The translations under genes and the position numbers were made by a program. Under the pieces are notes generated by a model. That model saw only the letters and a list, made by a program, of their open reading frames with translations. It was not told the DNA's origin and did not search any database. Below, in pieces: positions 10,461 through 21,123 of a DNA stretch of 33,124 bases. Origin of the DNA: Methylococcaceae bacterium (lineage in GTDB: Bacteria > Pseudomonadota > Gammaproteobacteria > Methylococcales > Methylomonadaceae); the NCBI GenBank assembly GCA_029937975.1, contig JAPYOW010000019.1:1-33124 (forward strand), read 5' to 3'. Within the stretch, counting starts at the first letter, position 1; every line of letters starts with the position of its first letter.

Positions 10461-11506
10461 TCATCATGGCAGGTGGAACAGGCGGGCATGTGTTTCCTGC
10501 CTTAGCAGTAGCCCAGTATCTAGCAGAAAAAGAATGGATTGTCAGCTGGATAGGCACTCGAAGCGGGCTGGAAAGTAAAGTCGTTCCTGCGCAGGGAATT
10601 GACATTGACTGGCTGGCAGTGAAAGGCTTAAGAGGCAAAGGCCGGTTAGCAAAAATTAACAATTTGATGTTGTTGGTTAAAGCTTTTTGGCAAGTGATGA
10701 ATATTTTTCGACAGCGTAAGCCTCATGTTGTATTAGGCATGGGAGGATATGTTGCCGGTCCAGGTGGCATGATGGCGAGTCTGATGGGGATTCCTCTGGT
10801 TATCCATGAACAAAATAGAGTGCCAGGCACCACCAATCGATGGCTGAAACGCAGGGCAAATAAGGTATTAGAAGCCTTTCCACAAAGTTTTGATAAAAAT
10901 GACAATGCCATATTTACCGGAAATCCATTGCGAAGTTATTTCGCGGATTTTCCGGAAAAGCCAGTCTGGCGAGAGCAAACGAAAAGAAATTTACGGGTAT
11001 TAGTTGTTGGGGGCAGTTTAGGGGCAAAAATTTTAAATGAAGTTGTCCCTGTTGCATTACAGAAAATGGACGGTATTGAAGTAATGCATCAGACCGGTGC
11101 AGCTTCTTTAAAATCGGTGAAAGAGAAATATGCAGAATATTCTATTGATGCACAAGTACTCGAATTTATAGATGATATGGCCGCTTGCTATCAATGGGCG
11201 GATATGATTATTTGTCGCTCAGGAGCTATGACAGTGAGCGAAGTAGCAGCAGTAGGTTTACCCGCCATTTTCATCCCTTTACCTCATGCTATTGATGATC
11301 ACCAGACTGAAAATGCAAAATATCTGAGTGAAAGTGGTGCGGCCATTATGTTGCCACAAAATAAATTAAATGACGATAGCTTGATACAGTGTATTCAACG
11401 CGTAAAGGCATCCTTAACCAGTATGAGTCTGGCAGCAAAAAAACAGGCAAAGATTGAGGCAACCCGTCTAGTGGCAGAAATTTGTGAGCAGGAAGTGGGA
11501 CATTGA
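10445..11506 (+). CDS. murG: Undecaprenyldiphospho-muramoylpentapeptide beta-N-acetylglucosaminyltransferase
   Basis: [70 protein letters not shown] motifs. Confidence 0.97.
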   Translation: MDKRIVIMAGGTGGHVFPALAVAQYLAEKEWIVSWIGTRSGLESKVVPAQGIDIDWLAVKGLRGKGRLAKINNLMLLVKAFWQVMNIFRQRKPHVVLGMGGYVAGPGGMMASLMGIPLVIHEQNRVPGTTNRWLKRRANKVLEAFPQSFDKNDNAIFTGNPLRSYFADFPEKPVWREQTKRNLRVLVVGGSLGAKILNEVVPVALQKMDGIEVMHQTGAASLKSVKEKYAEYSIDAQVLEFIDDMAACYQWADMIICRSGAMTVSEVAAVGLPAIFIPLPHAIDDHQTENAKYLSESGAAIMLPQNKLNDDSLIQCIQRVKASLTSMSLAAKKQAKIEATRLVAEICEQEVGH

Positions 11507-12939
11507 AAAAGGAAGCAGCAGGTCAATCCGTTCAAGGCCTAGGCCATGTCAATAAAATTCATTTTGTCGGTGTTGGTGGTACCGGTATGAGTGGTATTGC
11601 CGAGGTTTTGTCAAATTTAGGTTATGACGTTTCGGGTTCGGATATTAAAGAAAGTGCGGTAACTCGAAGATTAGAGCAGGAAGGGGTGACTATATATATT
11701 GGTCACGCCAAAGAAAATGTAAGAAATGTAGATGTGGTCGTTACGTCGACAGCGGTAGACGAAAAAAACCAGGAAGTCAAAGTCGCCTACGCAAATAGAA
11801 TACCGGTGATAGCACGTGCAGAAATGCTGGCAGAACTCATGCGTTTTAGATTTGGTATAGCGGTGGCCGGCACGCATGGTAAAACCACGACGACTAGTTT
11901 AACGGCCAGCATTTTAGCCGAGGGGGGCTTAGATCCAACCTTTGTGATTGGAGGCCGGTTAAACAGTGCGGGATCCAATGCGAAGCTGGGTTTAGGACAA
12001 TATTTGGTTGCTGAGGCTGATGAAAGTGATGCCTCGTTTTTACATCTACAGCCGATGATGGCCATAGTCACTAACATTGACCGGGATCATATGGAAACAT
12101 ATGGGGGTAGTTTTAAACGCCTCAAAGCAACATTTTTGGAGTTCCTGCATCACTTGCCTTTTTATGGTTTGGCTGTCATGTGTCTGGATGACCCGGGTGT
12201 GCAAGATGTTTTATCTGATATTGCAAAGCCGGTAAAAACTTATGGCGTACACCCGGATGCGGATGTGAGAGCCATTGATATCAAACAGCAGGGTCTGCAA
12301 ACTACTTTTACGGTATTGCGTTGGGGTGACAATCAGGATCTGAACATTACGCTGAATATGCCTGGCTGGCACAATATGTTGAATGCACTGGCATCCATCA
12401 CGGTAGCAACTAAATTAGGCGTCGACGACCAATCAATCATAAAAAGTCTGGCGATATTCACAGGGATAGGTCGGCGTTTTCAGCTGAATGGGTCCATAAA
12501 GATAGACGGCGGTGACGTCACCTTTGTGGATGATTATGGCCATCACCCCAGAGAAATAGCTGCAACTTTTGAAGCTATGCAGCAGGCTTGGCCAGAAAAA
12601 AGAAAAGTTGTCGTTTTTCAGCCGCATAGGTACACCCGCACACGTGACTTATTTGAAGATTTTGTGGAGATATTATCGACAGTGGATGTATTGATTTTAC
12701 TGGATATTTATACCGCAGGAGAGGCCCATATTGCAGGCGCTGATGGACAAACATTATCGCGTGCAATCAGAACAAGAGGTCAGGTGGATCCGGTTTTTGT
12801 CAAAGATAGAATTGAACTGGCTAATATTCTGGTCGGAATCGTGAAAACTGATGATGTTGTGTTAACGCTTGGGGCTGGCAGTGTCGGGCAAATTGCGGCT
12901 GAGTTGCCTGCAGAACTGGAAAAAGCATTCGCAAAATGA
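11503..12939 (+). CDS. murC: UDP-N-acetylmuramate--L-alanine ligase (apparent TTG start)
   Basis: [68 protein letters not shown] motifs. Confidence 0.96.
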   Translation: MKKEAAGQSVQGLGHVNKIHFVGVGGTGMSGIAEVLSNLGYDVSGSDIKESAVTRRLEQEGVTIYIGHAKENVRNVDVVVTSTAVDEKNQEVKVAYANRIPVIARAEMLAELMRFRFGIAVAGTHGKTTTTSLTASILAEGGLDPTFVIGGRLNSAGSNAKLGLGQYLVAEADESDASFLHLQPMMAIVTNIDRDHMETYGGSFKRLKATFLEFLHHLPFYGLAVMCLDDPGVQDVLSDIAKPVKTYGVHPDADVRAIDIKQQGLQTTFTVLRWGDNQDLNITLNMPGWHNMLNALASITVATKLGVDDQSIIKSLAIFTGIGRRFQLNGSIKIDGGDVTFVDDYGHHPREIAATFEAMQQAWPEKRKVVVFQPHRYTRTRDLFEDFVEILSTVDVLILLDIYTAGEAHIAGADGQTLSRAIRTRGQVDPVFVKDRIELANILVGIVKTDDVVLTLGAGSVGQIAAELPAELEKAFAK

Positions 12940-13808
12940 CCGGCGTATTGTTAAAAAATGAGCCGTTGGCAAAATATACCAGTTGGCGTGTTGGGGGTCC
13001 TGCAGAGCAAATGTATCTGCCGGCAGGAAAGCAGGATTTAATCAATTATTTATCCAGTTTGCCAAAGCAGGAAAATATATTCTGGTTGGGACTGGGGAGT
13101 AACTTGCTGGTGCGTGATGGAGGAATAACAGGCACGGTCATCAATACCCGAGGGCGGTTAAGGGATATGCAGCTAGTAGACGCTAAGAAAGTATATGTTG
13201 AAGCCGGAGTCCCCTGCGCGCATGTCGCTCGATTTAGTACGGAAAATGGTTTGACAGGCGCAGAATTTTTGGCAGGAATCCCCGGAACTATGGGGGGGGC
13301 ATTGAAAATGAATGCGGGTGCCTTTGGCAGTGAGACCTGGAATATAGTTGATCAGGTTGAAATGATTAATGCACAGGGGCAAGTGACGATAAGAATGAAA
13401 GAGCAATTTAAAGTGGCTTATCGTTCAGTAGAAGGCAATAGCGATGAGTGGTTCTTAGCTGTAGTCTTAAGCTTGAAAAAAGGGGAAAGCAGAGTCAGTC
13501 AGGCAAAGATCAAAGCCATACTGGAGAAAAGGGCATTAACTCAGCCGACCAATAAGCCAACCTGTGGTTCAGTATTTAAAAACCCACCCGGTGATTATGC
13601 GGCAAGGTTAATAGAGGCATGTGGTTTAAAAGGGTATCAGTTAGGGAGAGCATGTGTATCAAAAAAACATGCGAATTTTATTGAAAATATGGGGAATGCA
13701 ACAGCATTAGATATCGAGACATTGATTGAATATATTCAGCAACAGGTGTTTGAAAGGCATCAGGTGAAATTAGAAACGGAAGTATGTAAAGTCGGTGTCC
13801 CTTTATGA
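12936..13808 (+). CDS. murB: UDP-N-acetylenolpyruvoylglucosamine reductase
   Basis: [51 protein letters not shown] motifs. Confidence 0.95.
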   Translation: MTGVLLKNEPLAKYTSWRVGGPAEQMYLPAGKQDLINYLSSLPKQENIFWLGLGSNLLVRDGGITGTVINTRGRLRDMQLVDAKKVYVEAGVPCAHVARFSTENGLTGAEFLAGIPGTMGGALKMNAGAFGSETWNIVDQVEMINAQGQVTIRMKEQFKVAYRSVEGNSDEWFLAVVLSLKKGESRVSQAKIKAILEKRALTQPTNKPTCGSVFKNPPGDYAARLIEACGLKGYQLGRACVSKKHANFIENMGNATALDIETLIEYIQQQVFERHQVKLETEVCKVGVPL

Positions 13809-14737
13809 AAACACGGAACATTACGCAGGCAGATCAGTTTGGGCGTGTTGCCGTTTTAATGGGCGGGTCATCGGCAGAAAGAGAGATTTCAATGCAGAGT
13901 GGTATGGCTGTCTATGAAGCCTTAAAAAGACAGCAGGTAGACGTCATGGCGCTCAATGTTGAAGACCAGTTGATTGCACAATTGGATGATAAGAACATAG
14001 ACCGGGTTTTTAATGTCATCCATGGACGAGGTGGAGAAGATGGTTTGTTACAAGGTGTGTTAGAAGCCATGAAGATTCCCTATACCGGTTCAGGCATTAT
14101 GGCGTCAGCGTTGACGATGGATAAATTAAGAACCAAATTATGCTGGCAAGGACAGGGTTTAGTCACACCCAAATGGTTTGTACTTGAAAGTGAAAAAGAC
14201 ATAGAGCCTTGCAGTGAGTATTTAGGTTTTCCGGTCATTGTGAAACCCGCTCTGGAAGGTTCTAGTCTGGGGATGAGTAAGGCGACGTGCAAGGCCGGGT
14301 TGATGGATGCATTGACTCTGGCAGCAGGGTTTCGTTGTCAGGTTTATGCTGAACAATGGGTGAAGGGTGCCGAATATACCGTTGCTGTAGTAGCCGGTGA
14401 AGCATTACCAATCATACGGCTGGAAACACCGCATGACTTTTATGACTTTGAGGCTAAATATCAAGCAAATAATACAAAATACCATTGTCCTTGTGGTTTA
14501 TCAGCACAGCAAGAAGACGAGATAAAAGAATTAGCGCTGGACGCTTGTAGAGTGCTCGGTGTAACTGGCTGGGGACGCGTGGACTTATTTATTGATGAGA
14601 CAGGGATGACGCAACTGATCGAAGTCAATACTGTACCTGGTATGACTGATCATAGTCTGGTACCCATGGCAGCAAAGGCAAGTGGAATGGATTTTGATGA
14701 GTTGGTTTGGCGGATTTTAGAAACCAGTTTTTGTTGA
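13805..14737 (+). CDS. ddl: D-alanine--D-alanine ligase
   Basis: VLMGGSSAEREIS, HGRGGEDG, PYTGSGIMASALTMDK, KPALEGSS, IEVNTVPGMTDHSLVPMAA motifs. Confidence 0.96.
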   Translation: MKTRNITQADQFGRVAVLMGGSSAEREISMQSGMAVYEALKRQQVDVMALNVEDQLIAQLDDKNIDRVFNVIHGRGGEDGLLQGVLEAMKIPYTGSGIMASALTMDKLRTKLCWQGQGLVTPKWFVLESEKDIEPCSEYLGFPVIVKPALEGSSLGMSKATCKAGLMDALTLAAGFRCQVYAEQWVKGAEYTVAVVAGEALPIIRLETPHDFYDFEAKYQANNTKYHCPCGLSAQQEDEIKELALDACRVLGVTGWGRVDLFIDETGMTQLIEVNTVPGMTDHSLVPMAAKASGMDFDELVWRILETSFC

Positions 14738-14756
14738 ATGAATGCTTGATTGACTG

Positions 14757-15494
14757 ATGAATAAAAGCATCCGTTGTTGGTCGCTGGGGTTGATGATGAT
14801 ATTAATCATCAGCTGGTTTAGCTGGCAGGAAATTAAAGCGCAGGGCGCCAATTGGATGCCAGTTAAATATGTTCGAATAGAAGGGGCGTTTCAATACATC
14901 GCCAAGGAAAAAATTAAACAGGTAGTGATCAGGCATGTAATGAATGGCTTATACAATATAGATGTGCGACAGGTTCGACAATCGGTGAAGCAACTAGCCT
15001 GGGTAGAACAGGTCAAGGTGCAGCGGATCTGGCCTGATGCAGTCAAGATTAGCATTAAAGAACAAAGCCCCGTGGTCAGGTGGGGCGAAAAAAAATTGTT
15101 AAATAAACGCGGACAGGCATTTAAACCAGTGAATATCAACATGTTTAATCAATTACCGTTGTTAGATGGACCGGTTGGCAGTGAGAAAGTATTGCTGACA
15201 AAAATGAATGAAATGTCAGCAGCGTTGATAAAACAGGGCATGAAACTGATGGAATTTCATGTCAATGAAAGACGAGCTTGGAAGCTAATACTTGATAACA
15301 AAATGGAATTGAAGCTAGGCACAAATGAACCAGAGAAGAAATTCAACCGGTTTTTAAAAACATTTGCTTTGCTGGGAACGGCGCAAATTAAAAAAGTAGC
15401 CGGCGTGGATTTAAGGTATGCAAATGGATATGCCCTAACATTGAAAGAGCATGAAGAGAAAATAGACTGGAAACATGTAGCGCAAATGAATTAA
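14757..15494 (+). CDS. ftsQ: Cell division protein FtsQ
   Basis: N-terminal TM segment, POTRA-like region (VKYVRIEGAFQYIAKEKIKQVV) and RIWPDAVKISIKEQSPVVRWG; located between ddl and ftsA. Confidence 0.92.
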   Translation: MNKSIRCWSLGLMMILIISWFSWQEIKAQGANWMPVKYVRIEGAFQYIAKEKIKQVVIRHVMNGLYNIDVRQVRQSVKQLAWVEQVKVQRIWPDAVKISIKEQSPVVRWGEKKLLNKRGQAFKPVNINMFNQLPLLDGPVGSEKVLLTKMNEMSAALIKQGMKLMEFHVNERRAWKLILDNKMELKLGTNEPEKKFNRFLKTFALLGTAQIKKVAGVDLRYANGYALTLKEHEEKIDWKHVAQMN

Positions 15495-15512
15495 ACAAAA
15501 ATTGAATCAATC

Positions 15513-16739
15513 ATGGCAAAAAGAATAGATCGAAATATTATTGTAGGGCTGGATATTGGGACATCAAAAGTTGCAGCAATAGTGGCAGAGCATACCGGTG
15601 ATGGTGAAATAGAAATTATTGGTATTGGTATGGCGCCTTCAAAAGGATTGAAAAAGGGGGTGGTTATCAACCTGGAAACCACTGTGCTTTCTATTCAGCG
15701 AGCTGTGGAAGAAGCAGAGTTAATGGCAGGATGTCAGATTAAATCTGTCTTTGTCGGAATCTCTGGGAGCCATATTAAAAGCCTAAGCTCGCATGGGATT
15801 GTGGCGATCAAGGATAAAGAAGTGACCCAATATGATATCGATAGAGTGATAGATTCTGCCCGAGCCGTTGCTATCCCAGCAGATCAAAAGGTCCTGCATA
15901 TCTTGCCTAAAGAATTTGTCATCGATCAGCAAGAAGGTATTAAAGAGCCGATAGGAATGTCAGGTATCAGACTGGAAGCTAAAGTACATATGGTGACTTG
16001 CAGTGCCAGTGCAGCGCAGAATATTATCAAATGTATAAGACGCTGTGGATTGGAAGTTGAAGACATAGTGCTGGAACAATTAGCGTCATGCTCGTCTGTG
16101 TTAACGGAAGATGAAAAGGAATTAGGTGTCTGTCTCATCGATATTGGTGGCGGAACGACCGATATTGCTGTTTATTCTGATGGTGCGATTCAGCATACCG
16201 CGGTTATACCCATTGCTGGAGATCAGGTTACCAATGATATTGCTGTTGCCTTAAGGACACCGACCAAGAGTGCAGAAGAGAATAAACGAAAGTATGCTTG
16301 TGCGTTAACACAATTAGCAGATGCTGAAAAAATGATTGAGGTGTCGAGTATTGGTGATAGAAAACCAAGAAAAATTTCAGTGCAAAATCTAACGGAAATC
16401 ATAGAACCACGGTATGAAGAGTTGATGCTGCTTGTGCAGGCAGAGCTCTGTCGCAGTGGCTATGAGGACTTGGTAGCTGCCGGCATGGTATTGACTGGAG
16501 GAAGTTCAAAAGCCAAAGGCTTAGTAGATCTTGCCGAGGAGATATTTCACATGCCCGTGCGAATGGGCATGCCTCAGCATGTGACAGGACTTACCGATGT
16601 GGTACAAAACCCGGTGTTTTCAACGGGTGTTGGCTTGTTGCTTTATGGCAGTGAGTATCAAGGGCTAATGGGGGGCTCGAATAGGGATAAGCAAGGGATA
16701 TGGGCGAAAATGAAAAACTGGTTTCAAGGTAATTTTTAA
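15513..16739 (+). CDS. ftsA: Cell division protein FtsA
   Basis: IVGLDIGTSKVAAIVAE, LIDIGGGTTDIAVY, MVLTGGSSKAKGL actin-fold motifs. Confidence 0.97.
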   Translation: MAKRIDRNIIVGLDIGTSKVAAIVAEHTGDGEIEIIGIGMAPSKGLKKGVVINLETTVLSIQRAVEEAELMAGCQIKSVFVGISGSHIKSLSSHGIVAIKDKEVTQYDIDRVIDSARAVAIPADQKVLHILPKEFVIDQQEGIKEPIGMSGIRLEAKVHMVTCSASAAQNIIKCIRRCGLEVEDIVLEQLASCSSVLTEDEKELGVCLIDIGGGTTDIAVYSDGAIQHTAVIPIAGDQVTNDIAVALRTPTKSAEENKRKYACALTQLADAEKMIEVSSIGDRKPRKISVQNLTEIIEPRYEELMLLVQAELCRSGYEDLVAAGMVLTGGSSKAKGLVDLAEEIFHMPVRMGMPQHVTGLTDVVQNPVFSTGVGLLLYGSEYQGLMGGSNRDKQGIWAKMKNWFQGNF

Positions 16740-16766
16740 TCAATGGTTGAAAGTGAGGTAGTAAAA

Positions 16767-17921
16767 ATGAAGTATGAATTAATGGATATGTGTAGTGATG
16801 ATGCCATTATTAAAGTCATTGGTGTCGGCGGTGGCGGCGGCAATGCTGTGAACCATATGATGGAAAGTCATATTGATGGGGTTCATTTTATTTGTGCCAA
16901 TACAGATGCACAGGCATTACGACGATTAAATGTTGATACGCGGGTGCAATTGGGTGTGGAGTTGACTAAAGGATTGGGTGCAGGAACCCGACCTGAAATT
17001 GGCAAGCAGGCGGCTGAAGAAACCCGGGATCAAATTAAAGAAATCATCGAAGGCGCTGATATGGTGTTTTTAACTGCCGGAATGGGAGGCGGAACAGGAA
17101 CGGGTGCGATATCTGTCATTGCCGAAGTGGCAAAAGAAATGGGTGTATTAACTGTCGCTGTAGTCACAAAACCCTTTGATTTTGAAGGGAAAAAGAAAAA
17201 AATTGTGGCCGACGCGGGGATCGCTGAATTAGAAAAACAGGTGGATTCGTTGATAATTATTCCGAATCAGAAGCTTTTACCTGTATTAGGAAGTAACTTG
17301 TCTCTGGTTAACGCATTTAAAGCAGCCAATGATGTGTTATTGGATGCCGTGCAAGGTATTACTGAACTTATTACGCATCCGGGTTTAATTAATGTCGATT
17401 TTGCAGATGTGAAAACCATCATGGGTAATATGGGAAGTGCCATTATGGGGTCAGGTACGGCAACAGGCGATAATCGCGCTCGAGAAGCGGCAGAACAAGC
17501 TATTGCGTGTCCTTTACTGGAAGATATAGATTTGCAGGGTGCGCTTGGCATTTTAGTCAATATTACTGCGAAGGATATGGATTTAACTGAATTTGATGAA
17601 ATTGGCAGCATTATGCATGCTTTTGCATCAGAAGACGCCGATATGAAAATTGGTACTTCCATTAACCCTGATATGGGTGATGAAATAAAAGTGACTGTCG
17701 TGGCGACGGGGATGGGTAAATCAGCAGCGGTAAGCACACCGGTGACCTTGATAAGAAAAGAGGCGAATGCCGATATTAATTATGATGCGCTGGATAAGCC
17801 TACGGTCATTAGACATAATAAAAAAGAAAAAAGAGAAGCACGTTTTGGCGCGCAACCAAAACATGATGTGAATCTTGATTATCTTGACGTGCCGGCTTTT
17901 TTGAGACGTCAGGCTGATTGA
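16767..17921 (+). CDS. ftsZ: Cell division protein FtsZ
   Basis: IKVIGVGGGGGNAVNHM, GGGTGTGA tubulin signature, C-terminal LDYLDVPAFLRRQAD peptide; ATG at 16767 with upstream GAGG preferred over ATG at 16743. Confidence 0.97.
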   Translation: MKYELMDMCSDDAIIKVIGVGGGGGNAVNHMMESHIDGVHFICANTDAQALRRLNVDTRVQLGVELTKGLGAGTRPEIGKQAAEETRDQIKEIIEGADMVFLTAGMGGGTGTGAISVIAEVAKEMGVLTVAVVTKPFDFEGKKKKIVADAGIAELEKQVDSLIIIPNQKLLPVLGSNLSLVNAFKAANDVLLDAVQGITELITHPGLINVDFADVKTIMGNMGSAIMGSGTATGDNRAREAAEQAIACPLLEDIDLQGALGILVNITAKDMDLTEFDEIGSIMHAFASEDADMKIGTSINPDMGDEIKVTVVATGMGKSAAVSTPVTLIRKEANADINYDALDKPTVIRHNKKEKREARFGAQPKHDVNLDYLDVPAFLRRQAD

Positions 17922-18008
17922 GTTTGAGGAGGTCGCTACTTTTTTTCAGGCAAGTGTTGGTGTAAATTATGATAAAATTACGCGACTACTCTTTTATCAA
18001 TAATATAT

Positions 18009-18920
18009 ATGATTAAACAAAGAACGCTGAAAAATACCATTAGAGCAACGGGTATTGGATTACATAGTGGTGACAAAGTTTATCTAACGCTGCGCCCAGC
18101 AGAAATAAATACAGGTATTCGCTTTCGCCGCGTCGATCTTGAGGAACCTGTCACTATAGATGCCACTCCTGAGAATGTGGGGGAAACCATGTTGTCCACT
18201 ACATTGGTAAAAGACGGTGTAAAAGTTTCGACCATTGAGCATTTGTTATCAGCACTTGCAGGTTTAGGGATAGATAATGCACTGGTGGATGTGACTGCTG
18301 CAGAACTGCCTATAATGGATGGCAGTGCCGGGCCTTTTGTCTTTTTATTGCAATCTGCAGGGGTGGTTGAACAAGAAAGTCAAAAAAGATATATTAAGAT
18401 AAAAAAAGAAATTAGAGTTGAAGATGGGGACAAATGGGCTGCTTTTGTACCTTTTAATGGTTTTAAAGTGACCTTTACCATCGACTTTGATCATCCGGCT
18501 TTCACGGATAATTTAAAAACATCCTCTATGGATTTCTCCTCAACTACTTTTGTGAAAGAGGTGAGTCGGGCAAGAACTTTTGGGTTTATGAAAGATATTG
18601 AGTTTTTAAGGGCAAATAATCTGGCTCTGGGTGGAAGTCTGGATAATGCCATTGTCGTTGATGATGATAAAATTTTGAATGAAGATGGTCTGCGCTATGC
18701 CGATGAGTTTGTAAAACATAAAATTCTGGATGCGATTGGGGATCTTTATTTATTGGGGCATAGCTTAATAGGTGAGTTTCAAGGGTTTAAATCGGGTCAT
18801 GCTCTCAATAATAAATTGTTGCATGCCTTATTAGAGCGCCCAGATGCCTGGGAAGAAGTGAGTTTCGACAATGAAGAGGATGCCCCCATTGCTTACATGC
18901 CATCCGCTCAAGAGGGATGA
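18009..18920 (+). CDS. lpxC: UDP-3-O-acyl-N-acetylglucosamine deacetylase
   Basis: [68 protein letters not shown] motifs. Confidence 0.97.
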   Translation: MIKQRTLKNTIRATGIGLHSGDKVYLTLRPAEINTGIRFRRVDLEEPVTIDATPENVGETMLSTTLVKDGVKVSTIEHLLSALAGLGIDNALVDVTAAELPIMDGSAGPFVFLLQSAGVVEQESQKRYIKIKKEIRVEDGDKWAAFVPFNGFKVTFTIDFDHPAFTDNLKTSSMDFSSTTFVKEVSRARTFGFMKDIEFLRANNLALGGSLDNAIVVDDDKILNEDGLRYADEFVKHKILDAIGDLYLLGHSLIGEFQGFKSGHALNNKLLHALLERPDAWEEVSFDNEEDAPIAYMPSAQEG

Positions 18921-19103
18921 ATAAGAGTGAGTCGCGATAATAAATTTAATTCGAGGCACTCATGTCAAAAAATGCGCATTATGACAGAGTTGTCTTACCC
19001 ACCAGAGTCCGTTAGTTTAATTTAATTCAGCAATAATGCTCTTAGGGTTTTAATAGTCCACGGGATAGATTTGCCTTGAGTCGCTAATGCCCGCACTGAG
19101 CAT

Positions 19104-19568
19104 TCAGTGTTGATCCTGATTTTCCGTTTGCGATAATCGCTCTAATGTTCCCGCTAAATTTTGTAATGCTGTTTTTAATGTCACATCCTGTTGGTGGTTG
19201 GCTTGTTCCAATAGAAGCGTGATATTTTCTTTCGAAGGAATAGGGACGGGCTGTTCTTTTTGTTCGATGATGGGTGGAATAATCTTAATTTGAAGAATTT
19301 CAAAACGTCCCTGATTTGAGGTCGATATTTTCTGGATCATTGACTGGTGATAGAACCGAAGTTGCGAGGACCAGTTAGCAGAATCCGTATATAGTAAAAC
19401 CTTTTTCTGTGAGACAACACAATACTGTGCGTGATGGGCAAGATGCTCGGGTAAAGCTGATTTTATCAGGTTTAAAAGGCCATTCTGGATGTCTTGCTGG
19501 CGTTTGTAATAACTGAGTATTTTTCCTTCATAAGCTAGAGCAGATTTGAAAAAATTTTTTTGTGACAT
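19104..19568 (-). CDS. dciA: DUF721 / DciA-like protein (candidate DnaB-loading factor)
   Basis: LNLIKSALPEHLAHHAQYCVVSQKKVLLYTDSANWSSQLRFYHQSMIQKI resembles the DUF721 core; a DUF721 gene beside lpxC is common in gammaproteobacteria. Confidence 0.75.
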   Translation of the reverse strand: MSQKNFFKSALAYEGKILSYYKRQQDIQNGLLNLIKSALPEHLAHHAQYCVVSQKKVLLYTDSANWSSQLRFYHQSMIQKISTSNQGRFEILQIKIIPPIIEQKEQPVPIPSKENITLLLEQANHQQDVTLKTALQNLAGTLERLSQTENQDQH

Positions 19569-19762
19569 AAGTCTGTGGGGGATGGAGTGGGCTATTGATT
19601 AACGGTTACCTGCATTCTTGGCCAACAATAGAAAACCTGTGCAAGGTTGCTATTATTGGCCGCTTTCTGACTACCTCAGCTTCCAGCGATATTTGAACTT
19701 CCATGAGCTTCAGGCCTGTTGTCAGGTCTTGAATGCGACCCAAAAAACCGCATCATCTTTTC

Positions 19763-20056
19763 TTAATTACACGACCTGATCGCAAAATCCTGGGATAGTG
19801 CATTTTCGTATTGTAAATCATCAATGATGGCAACGCCCCGTAATAATTCTTGCGTGGGTATGTTTTTGATTAATAAATCAGCTCTGCGGACACAAAGATT
19901 GATATGGTTGAAGGCTTTTTTCATCAGTGATTCTTGGTCGATATTCTCATATATCACTGCAAAAATAGCGTTATCTGTAAAAATAACAGTATCACCCGAA
20001 TGTGTGTTTTTTAAAAAAGAGGGAGGTATGGGAAAGCTACTGATAATATGAAGCAT
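19763..20056 (-). CDS. TusB/DsrH-like small protein
   Basis: 97 aa starting MLHIISSFP with GDTVIFTDNAIFAVI and a later LCVRRADLLIKNI...GVAIIDDLQYENAL segment, resembling TusB/DsrH layout; no adjacent tusC/tusD. Confidence 0.5.
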   Translation of the reverse strand: MLHIISSFPIPPSFLKNTHSGDTVIFTDNAIFAVIYENIDQESLMKKAFNHINLCVRRADLLIKNIPTQELLRGVAIIDDLQYENALSQDFAIRSCN

Positions 20057-20359
20057 GGTGATTCCTCTTGTATCGTGAGATAAAATACATTAGGTATTTT
20101 TCATAAACAACTAATAGTTATGCAGTATTTAGTATAATGCAAGATGCTGAAATAAACCAGTCTTGCGGGTAGAATTTAACAGGATTTGAAGACTTTAAAG
20201 TATGACAAAATGTTAAAAACGGGGTTTGTTGTACAGAAAACAAGGCGTAAACATTCTTAAAATCAATGAGTGATTGTTACAGGCAGGGTTCAGCATGGTT
20301 TCTCCTGGAATTGAGTGAGCAAGAGTGATTAAAATTTTAAATTTTTTAAAGGTAATTTT

Positions 20360-20866
20360 ATGCAAAGCAGATTAGCTGAACACACACTGGAAAGACTTAT
20401 GTATGCAAGCAGGTGGGTTTTAGCACCGGTATATTTAGCAATGAGTCTGGGTTTGTTTGCCTTGTCAATCAAGTTTTTTCAGGAGCTTTATCATTTTTTA
20501 CCGCATATTCTTGAGATTGATGAATCACAATTGGTGTTAAAACTACTGACCTTGATTGACCTGACATTAGTCGGTAGTTTAACGATTATTGTGATGTTTA
20601 GTGGTTATGAAAATTTTGTATCGCAACTGGATATTGGAGGCGATACTGAAAAATTGAGTTGGCTGGGAAGTCATGACTATGGCTCCTTGAAAATGAAGGT
20701 GGCATCATCTATCGTTGCTATTTCATCGATTCATTTATTAAAGGTGTTCATGAATATACAAGAAACGGACAATGATAAGTTGATGTGGTACGTATTGATT
20801 CATTTAACTCTGGCGGTTTCCGCGGTATTTATGGGTTATCTGGATAGAATTTCAAGGCATTCGTAG
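20360..20866 (+). CDS. yqhA: YqhA family membrane protein (UPF0114/TIGR00645)
   Basis: [79 protein letters not shown] are typical of this family. Confidence 0.9.
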   Translation: MQSRLAEHTLERLMYASRWVLAPVYLAMSLGLFALSIKFFQELYHFLPHILEIDESQLVLKLLTLIDLTLVGSLTIIVMFSGYENFVSQLDIGGDTEKLSWLGSHDYGSLKMKVASSIVAISSIHLLKVFMNIQETDNDKLMWYVLIHLTLAVSAVFMGYLDRISRHS

Positions 20867-20874
20867 GAAGGAGA

Positions 20875-21123
20875 ATGATGAAGTTAATGTTGTTTGGTAC
20901 CTTAGCCTGTCACTTATGCGAAGAGGCTGAAAATATCATCGCGGCTTGTCAACAAGGTGTATTTGAAATTGAATTGATTGACATAGCAGTGCATGAACAA
21001 TGGCAGGAAAAATATGCAGTAAAAATTCCTGTTTTGTATCACCCCGAAACTGAAACAGAACTCGGCTGGCCTTTTGGGCAGGAACAGGTTCAAGCATTTA
21101 TTAATGAGTTGTCACATGACTGA
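20875..21123 (+). CDS. Glutaredoxin family protein (DUF836-like)
   Basis: 82-aa thioredoxin-fold-like protein with GTLACHLCEEAE (CxxC) and VKIPVLYHP cis-Pro segment. Confidence 0.85.
   Translation: MMKLMLFGTLACHLCEEAENIIAACQQGVFEIELIDIAVHEQWQEKYAVKIPVLYHPETETELGWPFGQEQVQAFINELSHD

Noticed and set aside
15513-17921. Possible phage, plasmid or duplicated ftsA/ftsZ
   Set aside because: Single full-length copies with normal motifs in the standard order; nothing unusual.
19094-19109. Perfect inverted repeat CACTGA-GCAT-TCAGTG at the dciA-like stop codon, considered as a terminator
   Set aside because: Only a 6-bp stem and no U-tract following on the minus strand, so not supported as an intrinsic terminator.
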